A stretch of DNA of 6,973 nt from Bacillota bacterium (lineage in GTDB: Bacteria; Bacillota; Clostridia; Lachnospirales; Cellulosilyticaceae), in assembly GCA_023415525.1 (NCBI GenBank), contig JAEZKI010000473.1:1-6973 (forward strand), read 5' to 3'. Positions 1 through 5,815 of the stretch are shown here, piece by piece. Every line of letters starts with the position of its first letter. The first letter of the stretch is position 1. The notes below the pieces were generated by a model that saw only the letters and a program-made list of their open reading frames with translations, was not told where the DNA came from and did not search any database. Position numbers and translations under genes: made by a program.

Positions 1-495
1 ACATTGATTAGGCGTAAACTGAGTTAAGTAGTAGGTTTGGCTTTTAGGCTCATAAGTCCATGCACTTCCTCCAAAGAAACTCATCCAGTTATTAGGCGCC
101 CCTGAAGCCTCACCTTTCTTAAAGATATAGTAATCTCTATAAGGGGATTTCTCATCTTCAAGGGCTTTTTGAAACCATTGGTGCTGATCAGAGGTATGAT
201 TGGCCACCAAGTCCATAATTAATCCCATTCCTCTTGCTGTTGTTTCTTTTAAGAGACTCTCAAAGTCTTCCATGGTACCATATTCAGGGTTAATTTGATA
301 GTAGTCACTAATGTCATAGCCATAGTCTTTATTGGGAGACAAGTAAATAGGGGATAGCCAAAGGAGGTCAACCCCTAATCTCTTTAAATAATCCAGCTTA
401 CTAATGATTCCCCTTAAGTCTCCTATTCCATCCCCATTGCTATCAGCAAAGGAACGGGGCCAAATCTGATATACAACCTGTTCTTTCCATTGCAT
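1..495 (-). CDS. GH13 alpha-glucosidase / oligo-1,6-glucosidase family, N-terminal part (runs off the left edge)
   Basis: My reading of the minus strand from the ATG at 495 gives 165 open residues to the window edge, so the C-terminal two thirds, including the catalytic nucleophile and acid/base, are missing. The N-terminus is typical of the intracellular GH13 glucosidase/trehalose-6-phosphate hydrolase group. It has VVYQIWPRSF (residues 7-16), the calcium-site-like DSNGDGIGDL (18-27), DYGYDISDY (57-65) and conserved region I DLVANHTSD (95-103), followed by the PNNWMSFFGGSAW stretch (134-146). There is no signal peptide, so a cytoplasmic enzyme is expected, hydrolysing alpha-1,4 or alpha-1,6 glucosides from the non-reducing end. 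Trehalose-6-phosphate hydrolase or sucrose-type activity cannot be excluded from this fragment. The start has a strong AAGGAGG about 9 bases upstream. The gene follows yjdF after 15 bases and is probably cotranscribed with it. Confidence 0.9.
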   Translation of the reverse strand, partial: MQWKEQVVYQIWPRSFADSNGDGIGDLRGIISKLDYLKRLGVDLLWLSPIYLSPNKDYGYDISDYYQINPEYGTMEDFESLLKETTARGMGLIMDLVANHTSDQHQWFQKALEDEKSPYRDYYIFKKGEASGAPNNWMSFFGGSAWTYEPKSQTYYLTQFTPNQC

Positions 496-510
496 CCTAT
501 AGCCTCCTTG

Positions 511-927
511 TTAATGGCCTTTATGTTTCTCCTTCCGCTTTTGCTGTCTTATCTCAAATTGTAAGGCTTCCTCTTGCTCTTTCTGCTCCCTATTTTTTTT
601 CTTCCTAATTATTTTATTTTCCTCTTGTTGGCTCTTAAGGACCTGCTGAGCTTTAGTCCCTTTATACTTCCCCTCTACCCACTTACCAATCTCCCTCTGC
701 AATCTCTTAGGACTTATTTTCTTAGATTCCATTCTTTTTTCTTTAATAGGCTTACTGTAACGTAGTCTTGCCCATTCCTTACTGAGCCACTCCATGACTT
801 CTCCATCTGTAGGCTCAGCACCAAATACATGACGTGCCACCACATAACTCCTATCAGTTCTTTCTTCAATAAGGCCAATCCAAAAAGGTTCTTCAAATAA
901 AATAGTTAGTTGAATACTGCTGGTCAT
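511..927 (-). CDS. yjdF: YjdF family protein (DUF2992)
   Basis: A 138-residue protein with the recognisable N-terminal core of the YjdF/DUF2992 family: LTILFEEPFWIGLIEE (residues 8-22), then ARHVFGAEPTDGEV (31-44) and LRYSKP (55-60). From about residue 61 to the end it becomes a strongly charged Lys/Glu/Gln-rich tail with a probable helical or coiled-coil character and a His-containing basic end. The biochemical role of YjdF is not established. The family is known for lying behind the yjdF riboswitch, which senses azaaromatic compounds, so a role in handling such compounds has been suggested. That fits here because a matching leader lies directly upstream. Start: the ATG at 927 has CAGGAGG 8 bases upstream. 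The nearby ATG at 932 reaches a stop after two codons and is rejected. There is no signal peptide or membrane segment. It is probably translated from the same mRNA as the downstream glucosidase. Confidence 0.9.
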   Translation of the reverse strand: MTSSIQLTILFEEPFWIGLIEERTDRSYVVARHVFGAEPTDGEVMEWLSKEWARLRYSKPIKEKRMESKKISPKRLQREIGKWVEGKYKGTKAQQVLKSQQEENKIIRKKKNREQKEQEEALQFEIRQQKRKEKHKGH

Positions 928-935
928 CTCATTTT

Positions 936-942
936 CCTCCTG
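936..942 (-). promoter_or_regulatory. Ribosome-binding site of yjdF, sequestrable
   Basis: On the minus strand CAGGAGG lies 8 bases before the yjdF ATG. It is exactly complementary, over 7 bases, to CCTCCTG at 979-973 in the leader. That pairing would hide the whole Shine-Dalgarno sequence, which suggests control at translation initiation. The complementarity is seen directly; the regulatory role is inferred. Confidence 0.65.
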
Positions 943-957
943 TAAACTTACTTTTTC

Positions 958-1040
958 GAAGAAGGGACAACCCAGGAGGGCAGGTTACTACTCATAGTTC
1001 TTATGAGGCCCGGACTACCAACCGGACTGTGTTTTTATCT
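958..1040 (-). promoter_or_regulatory. yjdF-motif riboswitch (azaaromatic-sensing leader RNA)
   Basis: This structured leader sits immediately before yjdF, the classic position of the yjdF riboswitch. Three nested helices can be drawn by eye on the minus strand. P1 pairs ACAGTCC (1030-1024) with GGGTTGT (973-967), including two G-U pairs. P2 pairs GGGC (1011-1008) with GCCC (981-978). P3 is the hairpin CTCAT (1007-1003) with ATGAG (995-991) around a 7-base loop. P2 and P3 stack, with an unpaired TAGTAACCT-containing strand on one side. The single-stranded GGTAGTCCGG and GAGTAGTAACCTG blocks resemble, from memory, the conserved segments of this motif. P2 consumes bases 979-978 of the anti-Shine-Dalgarno (979-973), so aptamer folding should compete with masking of the ribosome-binding site, giving an ON switch at translation. 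I see no Rho-independent terminator in the leader. A covariance-model match was not run, and the boundaries are approximate. Confidence 0.78.
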
Positions 1041-1069
1041 TCTACCTTATGATTTATCATTTCTCTTTT

Positions 1070-1098
1070 ATTATATCCTTTACCAATTATACTCACAA
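1070..1098 (-). promoter_or_regulatory. Sigma-A-type promoter for the riboswitch-yjdF-glucosidase unit
   Basis: The minus strand carries TTGTGA (1098-1093), 17 bases, then a perfect TATAAT (1075-1070). The expected transcription start is near 1062, which gives a leader of about 135 bases containing the whole riboswitch-like structure. A second TATAAT-like string lies within the spacer, but it lacks a comparable upstream hexamer. Confidence 0.65.
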
Positions 1099-1156
1099 TA
1101 TTAAAAAATATTGTTAATGTCTGTTTATTAGCCTCAACACTCTACTTGTAACAACC

Positions 1157-1207
1157 AAAAAGGCACTAGGTAACTTTTATTATCTGTTAGTTACCTAGTA
1201 CCTTTTT
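1157..1207 (-). terminator. Bidirectional stem-loop terminator after the transporter operon
   Basis: A long inverted repeat pairs ACTAGGTAAC (1165-1174) perfectly with GTTACCTAGT (1190-1199). After one mismatch (1164/1200) it extends through GG/CC into AAAAA (1157-1161) paired with TTTTT (1203-1207), around a 15-base AT-rich loop. Read on the minus strand it begins 13 bases after the ADP-ribosylglycohydrolase gene and ends in a T-run, as an intrinsic terminator should. The symmetry means it could also stop plus-strand transcription. It separates the sugar operon from the yjdF promoter. Confidence 0.85.
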
Positions 1208-1219
1208 GTTTATTAGTTA

Positions 1220-2206
1220 CTATTTAATTAGCTTAGCTAAATCAGTAGCCATTTTTTTCACATCTAATCCCTTTGTAAATTCTAAGCATGTTCCACTTGG
1301 ATAACGCGTTTTTTCTATCCAAGCTGCTGGCATTTGACTGGCTCCATACTTAGCGCCTAAAATGGCTCCTGCTACTGCTCCTATAGTATCTGCATCACGT
1401 CCGAAGTTCCCTGCTACTATTACACCTGTTTTAAAATCTTTATTTGCTAGTTTAAGGCAAGCAAAAGCTTGGGTTACTGCTTCTGCTGTCGTTGCCCATG
1501 AGCTGGTCCATAACTCATCATGAAGTGGCATCCAGGCATCAATAAGAGAACCATTGGCCTTTTCAATAATTTCAAAAGCCTTATTCATGGCATAATATAG
1601 CCAAGAATCCTTAGGAATTTGTGCCATAGCTGTATCTAATATCTCATCAATGGTTGCATCTACCATGGCTACCGCTACTGCTGCTGCTACTGCTTGGGCT
1701 CCCCATATCCCCTCACGATAATGGCTAATGGAAGCATCAATTTCTGCCAAACGTGCAGCCTTTTCAGGGTCCCCTGCGCAAATAATTCCTACTGGGCCAA
1801 TACGCATGGCCGTTCCATCACTCATATGGAAAGCATTATACATTCCTGAATAAGGAGGGCGTAACCCTTTGCGTAGGTTGTTGGATGCTTCTATTTCACT
1901 GGCCCCTCCTCTTTTAAACTCATCTTGAGTAGCTACATTGGCAAGCCAAGCCTTCACTACATCATCTGTTGTTAAGTTGCCACCACATTCAATAAGTGTT
2001 TGGGCTGTTAGTAAGGCAAATTCTGTATCATCTGTACTCCAAGAAGCACCTTTATTAAAGTCTGTTGTCACACCGTAGTTCACTCTATTTTCTTGCTTTC
2101 TTGAAGCATCCCCAAAGGAATCTCCTATAGCGAGCCCTGATAAAGCACCATAAGCCTTATCAAAGGCCATCCCCTCATTCTGGATTAGCTCTAAGCGTGT
2201 AATCAT
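1220..2206 (-). CDS. ADP-ribosylglycohydrolase (ARH/DraG) family protein
   Basis: A 328-residue soluble protein of normal length for the ARH/DraG fold, a binuclear magnesium-dependent all-helical hydrolase. Visible family motifs in order are GALSGLAIGDSFGDA (residues 20-34), the first metal-binding set STDDTE (57-62), GTAMRIGPVG (131-140), SHYREGIWGA (161-170) and the second metal-binding set GRDADTIGAVAGAILGA (269-285, with D271, D273 and T274). All expected metal ligands appear present, so the enzyme is probably active. It has no signal peptide and is cytoplasmic. It is the last gene of a sugar ABC-importer operon, 26 bases after the binding-protein gene and just before a terminator. That context suggests it acts on an imported N- or O-glycosidic compound, such as a riboside or ADP-ribose-like molecule, rather than on ADP-ribosylated protein. 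This is inference. The ATG at 2206 has AAGGA 9 bases upstream; the internal ATG at residue 13 lacks a well-spaced site. Confidence 0.88.
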   Translation of the reverse strand: MITRLELIQNEGMAFDKAYGALSGLAIGDSFGDASRKQENRVNYGVTTDFNKGASWSTDDTEFALLTAQTLIECGGNLTTDDVVKAWLANVATQDEFKRGGASEIEASNNLRKGLRPPYSGMYNAFHMSDGTAMRIGPVGIICAGDPEKAARLAEIDASISHYREGIWGAQAVAAAVAVAMVDATIDEILDTAMAQIPKDSWLYYAMNKAFEIIEKANGSLIDAWMPLHDELWTSSWATTAEAVTQAFACLKLANKDFKTGVIVAGNFGRDADTIGAVAGAILGAKYGASQMPAAWIEKTRYPSGTCLEFTKGLDVKKMATDLAKLIK

Positions 2207-2232
2207 TCTTCCACATCCTTTATCTATTTATC

Positions 2233-3759
2233 TTATTGTAATTGGGTTGCTACATATTCACTCAGCTCTGCTCCACCTGCCTCATTAAATTTCTCCACGA
2301 ATTCCTCAAAGGCACTAATAGGTCTTACACCTCTAATGATATCTGTTGAATATTCATTGTAGAGTTCATTCATAGCATCCCATTTAGGCTGAAGTTCTTC
2401 TGGCATCAAGACATTATTGTCTTCACAATAATAAGTATCTAGTGCTTCTAAAGAGGCTAATGTAGCTTCTGAGAAAGGTTGTTTTTCATAAGGCATACCT
2501 GGGTCAAATTTATAAAGTGTATCCCAGAATCTTGCCCACCAGCTAGGGAATTTATCTGTAATAGCAATCTTACCATCATTAATCGTATAATGAACCCCTT
2601 CAACCCCTAGTTTATCCAGCATACGTCCTTCTGGTGAAGCCATGTATTCTAATACGGCAAAGGCTGCCTCTTTTACTTCGGAGTCTGCTGTTATAGCCAT
2701 ACCACGTGATTCTTTTGTAACATCTATTGCTGCAAGTCCTTGCCCTACACCTTTAGCAGGTGGAAGAACAACAATCTTTGCAGCCTCACCATTTGTTGCT
2801 ACCATCTTGTCATTATAGATTTGAATAACGCCACCAGCTGTACCTCCAATAAGACCTACTGAACCTTCATAAAACTTTTGTTCCAGTACATCCCATGTAT
2901 TCGTTACATACTCGGAGTCAAGTAAGCCTTCTTTATAGAGTTTAGCGTAAAATTCGAGTTTATCCTTTTGTGCCTGGCTAGCTAAACTACTTACCCATTT
3001 CCCATCTTCTTTAACAAAGGAACCGCTTACGCCAAAAGCTTGATTGAAGATATTATCAATACGTGATGTTTCTCCATCTACAGAAGTACCATACTGTACC
3101 ATGCCTTTGTCCTTCATCTCTTTAAAAAGATTATAGTAATTATCTACTGTTGGATCTTCTATAAGGGCTTTAGCAGAAGGTAATTGTTCTATCCAGTCTG
3201 CTCGCATAACAGGTACTTTTGCACGAGCAGGCGCAAGCCATAATAGATAAGGATAATTTGCTATTTTTTGTTTATGATGTTCTTGCATGAGTTCTTTTAT
3301 ATAGGTTGAATTATCAATATAGCTTGTAAGATCTTCTAGCAAGCCTTCTTGTGCAATAGGTTGGTCACCCCCTTGGAAATAAACAATATCAGGTGCAATC
3401 TCCCCTGTTCTAAGGGCAAGAGGTACGACTTCTTTGTAAGTTCCTGCTGGTGCTTCTAAGAACTCAACCGTCACGTATTGATTATTCTTAGCCATTCCTT
3501 CTTCTATTTTTTGCTTTAATAAGATGACGTCTTCCTCAGCTGGCGATACGTCTTTAATCAAAATAGACACAGTAACCGGTTTATCTTGGCTACCTATTCC
3601 CCCTTCTTTTTCTTCACTTACTGCTGCTTGAGAGGCTGGTGCTGGTGTACTGGCTTCCTTTTCTGATGTGTCGCTAGCTGCTTTACCACAGCCTGTAAAC
3701 AATGCTCCAACTATAGTCATTGAAACAAGCAAAGTGGTTAACTTTTTAAACTTTTTCAT
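2233..3759 (-). CDS. ABC transporter sugar-binding lipoprotein (large LplA-type extracellular solute-binding protein)
   Basis: A 508-residue extracellular solute-binding protein, in the roughly 500-residue class that pairs with LplB/YtcP-like permeases. Residues 1-23 form a lipoprotein signal peptide (KKFKK, hydrophobic core, FTGC) with the lipidated cysteine at 24. A low-complexity Ser/Ala/Glu/Pro linker follows to about residue 58. The mature domain contains family-typical stretches: IVYFQGGDQPIAQEGLLEDL (125-144), PARAKVPVMRADW (177-189), FYAKLYKEGLLDSEYVTNTW (270-289), FYEGSVGLIGGTAG (296-309) and LGVEGVHYTINDGKI (384-398). It should sit on the outer face of the cytoplasmic membrane and hand an oligosaccharide or glycoside to the two permeases encoded upstream. 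The ligand cannot be told from sequence. AGGAGG lies 7 bases before the ATG. The gene starts 37 bases after the second permease gene, the usual order for this transporter class. Confidence 0.93.
   Translation of the reverse strand: MKKFKKLTTLLVSMTIVGALFTGCGKAASDTSEKEASTPAPASQAAVSEEKEGGIGSQDKPVTVSILIKDVSPAEEDVILLKQKIEEGMAKNNQYVTVEFLEAPAGTYKEVVPLALRTGEIAPDIVYFQGGDQPIAQEGLLEDLTSYIDNSTYIKELMQEHHKQKIANYPYLLWLAPARAKVPVMRADWIEQLPSAKALIEDPTVDNYYNLFKEMKDKGMVQYGTSVDGETSRIDNIFNQAFGVSGSFVKEDGKWVSSLASQAQKDKLEFYAKLYKEGLLDSEYVTNTWDVLEQKFYEGSVGLIGGTAGGVIQIYNDKMVATNGEAAKIVVLPPAKGVGQGLAAIDVTKESRGMAITADSEVKEAAFAVLEYMASPEGRMLDKLGVEGVHYTINDGKIAITDKFPSWWARFWDTLYKFDPGMPYEKQPFSEATLASLEALDTYYCEDNNVLMPEELQPKWDAMNELYNEYSTDIIRGVRPISAFEEFVEKFNEAGGAELSEYVATQLQ
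3574..3581. promoter_or_regulatory. AACCGGTT palindrome inside the binding-protein gene, candidate secondary operator
   Basis: This is a perfect 8-base palindrome. Read on the minus strand (3585-3575) its surroundings spell GATAAACCGGT, the same 11 bases found on the plus strand at 5689-5699, where the transporter operon's putative operator lies. It falls in the codons for DKPVT (about residues 59-63). Coding constraint could explain it, so it is recorded with low confidence as a possible intragenic binding site for the neighbouring LacI-family protein. Confidence 0.25.
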
Positions 3760-3796
3760 AGCTATCCCTCCTAATAATATAAAAGATTAATGTACC

Positions 3797-4678
3797 TTAT
3801 TCTTTTACCCCACCTGCTAAAATATCCTTTGTATAATATTTAAGGACTATAGGATAAATAAGCAATATAGGGATAATAGCAACAACAATTGTGGCATTTT
3901 TAAGAGCCATCACATCTACCTTAGCCATCTCGTTATAATCGAGTAAGTTTTGTGCTCCTATAAGGGTTGCTGTATCATTTAAAACAACAAATTGTCTAAG
4001 AATAACTTGCAAAGTAGTCTTTTTAGCCTGTGTAAGATAAATACCTGCTTTAAAGTATTCATTCCACCTGACTACGGCATAAAACATTGTAATAGCTGCT
4101 ACACCAGGTTTTGCAAGAGGCAATGCAATATTAAATAACATAGACATATGACCTGCCCCATCAATAGTAGCTGCTTCGTACATCTCACCAGGGACACTTT
4201 CAAAGAAGCGCATCATAATAATTAAATAATAGACATTGACAGCTGTCACCAGTATAACGGACCATTGACTCCCCATTAATCCAATATCTTTAATGACAAG
4301 GTATTCAGGTACAAGTCCTGGATCAAAAAGCATCATGATAATCAAAAAGACCATTATAGGTTTTTTAAAGGCTAGATTGGGCCTTGTAAGTACGTAAGCT
4401 GCTGAAGTAGTAAGGAGCATATTAAGTATTGTCCCTACAACGGTAATAACAATGGAATTTTTAAGAGCTGGAATAAGTACGGGATGACTAAAGATAATCT
4501 TGTAATTAATTAGATTAAATTCCTTTGGAATAATTTCCAAACCTCCCATTGAGGAAGAAACCAATGGTCCTGACAAGGATTTAGCCAATATATTTAAGAG
4601 TGGTATAATCATGGTAAGTGTAAGCAAAAATAAAGGTACAACAATGAATACTTGACTAATACTAAATTTCTTTTTCAT
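3797..4678 (-). CDS. ABC sugar transporter permease, YtcP/LplC type (second permease)
   Basis: A 293-residue integral membrane permease of the carbohydrate uptake (CUT1-like) ABC class. The N-terminal membrane segment covers about residues 9-34. Further hydrophobic segments lie near 70-97, 107-128, 138-160, 187-205 and 262-281, giving the usual six. The cytoplasmic EAA loop that docks on the ATPase is EAATIDGAG...LPLAKPG (168-192). Family-typical features are the LQVILRQFV stretch (223-231) and the C-terminal YYTKDILAGGVKE (281-293). It forms the translocation channel with the permease encoded immediately upstream. The gene begins only 9 bases after that permease gene. Its Shine-Dalgarno AGGAGG overlaps the upstream TAG stop, a layout expected to couple translation and keep the two subunits in equal amounts. 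Confidence 0.93.
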   Translation of the reverse strand: MKKKFSISQVFIVVPLFLLTLTMIIPLLNILAKSLSGPLVSSSMGGLEIIPKEFNLINYKIIFSHPVLIPALKNSIVITVVGTILNMLLTTSAAYVLTRPNLAFKKPIMVFLIIMMLFDPGLVPEYLVIKDIGLMGSQWSVILVTAVNVYYLIIMMRFFESVPGEMYEAATIDGAGHMSMLFNIALPLAKPGVAAITMFYAVVRWNEYFKAGIYLTQAKKTTLQVILRQFVVLNDTATLIGAQNLLDYNEMAKVDVMALKNATIVVAIIPILLIYPIVLKYYTKDILAGGVKE

Positions 4679-4683
4679 TTTTT

Positions 4684-4690
4684 CCTCCTA
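4684..4690 (-). promoter_or_regulatory. Overlapping stop codon and Shine-Dalgarno between the two permease genes
   Basis: TAGGAGG on the minus strand (4690-4684) contains both the TAG stop of the first permease and the AGGAGG of the second. The second permease's ATG follows 5 bases later. A ribosome finishing the first gene is positioned to restart on the second, so translational coupling is likely. Confidence 0.7.
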
Positions 4691-5644
4691 CCATACGCCT
4701 TTTCCTGTTAATTTTTTAGATAGAATATGGGTGACAAGTACTAAAAACGTACCAAACAATCCTTTAATGAGTCCTACAGCTGTAGCCAAAGAATATTGAC
4801 CATTTAATAAGCCTATACGATAAATATAGGTATCTAAAATATCAATTACACTGTTTACAGAGTTGTTGGTAAAGTTAAGGACTTGATCAAAGCCTGCATT
4901 AAGGAAAAATCCTAAGTTTAAAATAAACATCGTCACCATAGGAATAACAAGCGCTGGCAGGATAATGTATCTTATAATATGTATTCGGCTAGCCCCATCA
5001 ATAGCTGCGGCTTCATAAAGTACAGGGTTAATTGCTAAAATCGCTGTAAAATAAATAATAGAATCCCAACCAATACTCCTCCACCCTTCTGACCAAAAAA
5101 GTACCCATCGAATAGCACCTTTATCCGTCATAAAATCAATGGGTGCTATGCCAAAAAGACCTAATAGGTCATTAATTGCACCTCCACTAGGGGATAAAAA
5201 GCTAATCCAAATACCCGCAATAACTACCCAGGATAGAAAATGGGGAAGATAAGAAATAACTTGTACATATTTTTTAAAACGATTCGAACGAATCTCATTC
5301 AGTAAAATAGCAAAGAAAACAAACGCTGGAAAAAGGAGTACATACTTCATCAAACTGATAATCAGTGTGTTTTTAAGAATTGACCAAAAGGCAGGTGTAT
5401 CAAAAATCATTTTAAAATATTTAAATCCCTCAAAACGCCAAGGTCCCTTTGCCTTAAAGGTATAAAAGGCCAAACGCATATTGATGATAGGCCATACTCT
5501 AAAAACAAAAAAATATAAAAGGGTTGGTAATAACATCACATAAAGAATTTTATTATGTGACACGTATTTTATATTTTTTTTCAAGCTCTGACCTATACTT
5601 AACTTATTGTTCATATTGCCCTGAATTATTTCTGTATCTTCCAC
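4688..5644 (-). CDS. ABC sugar transporter permease, LplB type (first permease)
   Basis: An integral membrane permease, 318 residues from the GTG at 5644, or 329 if the TTG at 5677 is used. Numbered from the TTG, a cytoplasmic basic N-terminus leads into LYVMLLPTLLYFFVFRVWPI (45-64), typical of LplB-like proteins. More hydrophobic segments lie near 100-127, 138-161, 204-220, 236-260 and 294-318. The EAA loop that contacts the ATPase is EAAAIDGASRIHIIRYIILP (222-241). The GTG is preferred because AAAGGAAGTGAGG precedes it, with AAGGA 9 bases away, whereas the TTG has only a T-run upstream. An ATG at codon 22 has a weaker site. It is the first gene of the importer operon and partners the permease downstream. 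No ATPase gene accompanies them, as is usual for this class, so a shared MsmX-type ATPase elsewhere in the genome is expected. Confidence 0.9.
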   Translation of the reverse strand: MEDTEIIQGNMNNKLSIGQSLKKNIKYVSHNKILYVMLLPTLLYFFVFRVWPIINMRLAFYTFKAKGPWRFEGFKYFKMIFDTPAFWSILKNTLIISLMKYVLLFPAFVFFAILLNEIRSNRFKKYVQVISYLPHFLSWVVIAGIWISFLSPSGGAINDLLGLFGIAPIDFMTDKGAIRWVLFWSEGWRSIGWDSIIYFTAILAINPVLYEAAAIDGASRIHIIRYIILPALVIPMVTMFILNLGFFLNAGFDQVLNFTNNSVNSVIDILDTYIYRIGLLNGQYSLATAVGLIKGLFGTFLVLVTHILSKKLTGKGVW

Positions 5645-5646
5645 AG

Positions 5647-5659
5647 CCTCACTTCCTTT
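5647..5659 (-). promoter_or_regulatory. Ribosome-binding site deciding the GTG start of the first permease
   Basis: AAAGGAAGTGAGG (5659-5647) precedes the GTG at 5644-5642, with AAGGA at an ideal 9-base spacing. The upstream in-frame TTG (5677) has no purine-rich site before it, so the longer reading is less likely. Confidence 0.6.
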
Positions 5660-5688
5660 ATTGTCATTTTTGTCCAAAAAAACAAATT

Positions 5689-5702
5689 GATAAACCGGTA
5701 TC
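5689..5702. promoter_or_regulatory. Candidate LacI-family operator (ACCGGT core) for the transporter operon
   Basis: GATAAACCGGTATC is centred on the palindrome ACCGGT (5694-5699), with partial symmetry further out. LacI-family operators are typically imperfect palindromes around a central CG step, often of the form AAACCGGTTT or AACGTT. The centre lies about 13 bases downstream of the expected transcription start of the transporter operon, a position suited to repression. The adjacent LacI-family gene is the obvious candidate to bind it. The assignment rests on pattern and position alone. Confidence 0.5.
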
Positions 5703-5716
5703 TTTAGTTGTTATTG

Positions 5717-5745
5717 ATTATAATATATATTTATAAATTTTACAA
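5717..5745 (-). promoter_or_regulatory. Sigma-A-type promoter of the sugar transporter operon
   Basis: TTGTAA (5745-5740), a 17-base AT-rich spacer and a perfect TATAAT (5722-5717) read on the minus strand. The predicted start near 5710 leaves a leader of about 65 bases before the GTG of the first permease, with the ACCGGT operator candidate inside it. The rest of the gap back to the repressor gene (5746-5815) is AT-rich. I see no convincing terminator there, so some read-through from the repressor gene is possible. Confidence 0.7.
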
Positions 5746-5815
5746 CAATATAATTATTTATTATTTTTTAATCTTCTAAAATAAACTAAGTTTTTATCAA
5801 TTCTTGCTTTAGACT

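Noticed and set aside
574..765. Open reading frame of 63 codons on the plus strand
   Set aside because: It is the antisense shadow of the charged, purine-rich tail of yjdF. The Leu/Phe-rich translation merely mirrors Lys/Glu codons, and it lacks a ribosome-binding site.
714..896. Open reading frame of 60 codons on the minus strand
   Set aside because: It lies in another frame inside yjdF, whose frame gives a clear family match.
1010..1025. CCGG...CCGG hairpin in the yjdF leader
   Set aside because: The 4-base arms conflict with both P1 and P2 of the better-supported riboswitch fold, so at most it is an alternative state.
1301..1310. AACGCGTT palindrome as a LacI-type operator
   Set aside because: It lies near the 3' end of the ADP-ribosylglycohydrolase gene, does not match the ACCGGT core and is far from any promoter.
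5524..5736. Open reading frame of 70 codons on the plus strand
   Set aside because: It is antisense to the permease start and the operon promoter. Its translation has no family character and it has no credible start signal.
5780..5815. Terminator after the LacI-family gene
   Set aside because: Only short, imperfect AT pairings can be drawn, with no GC-containing stem followed by a T-run.
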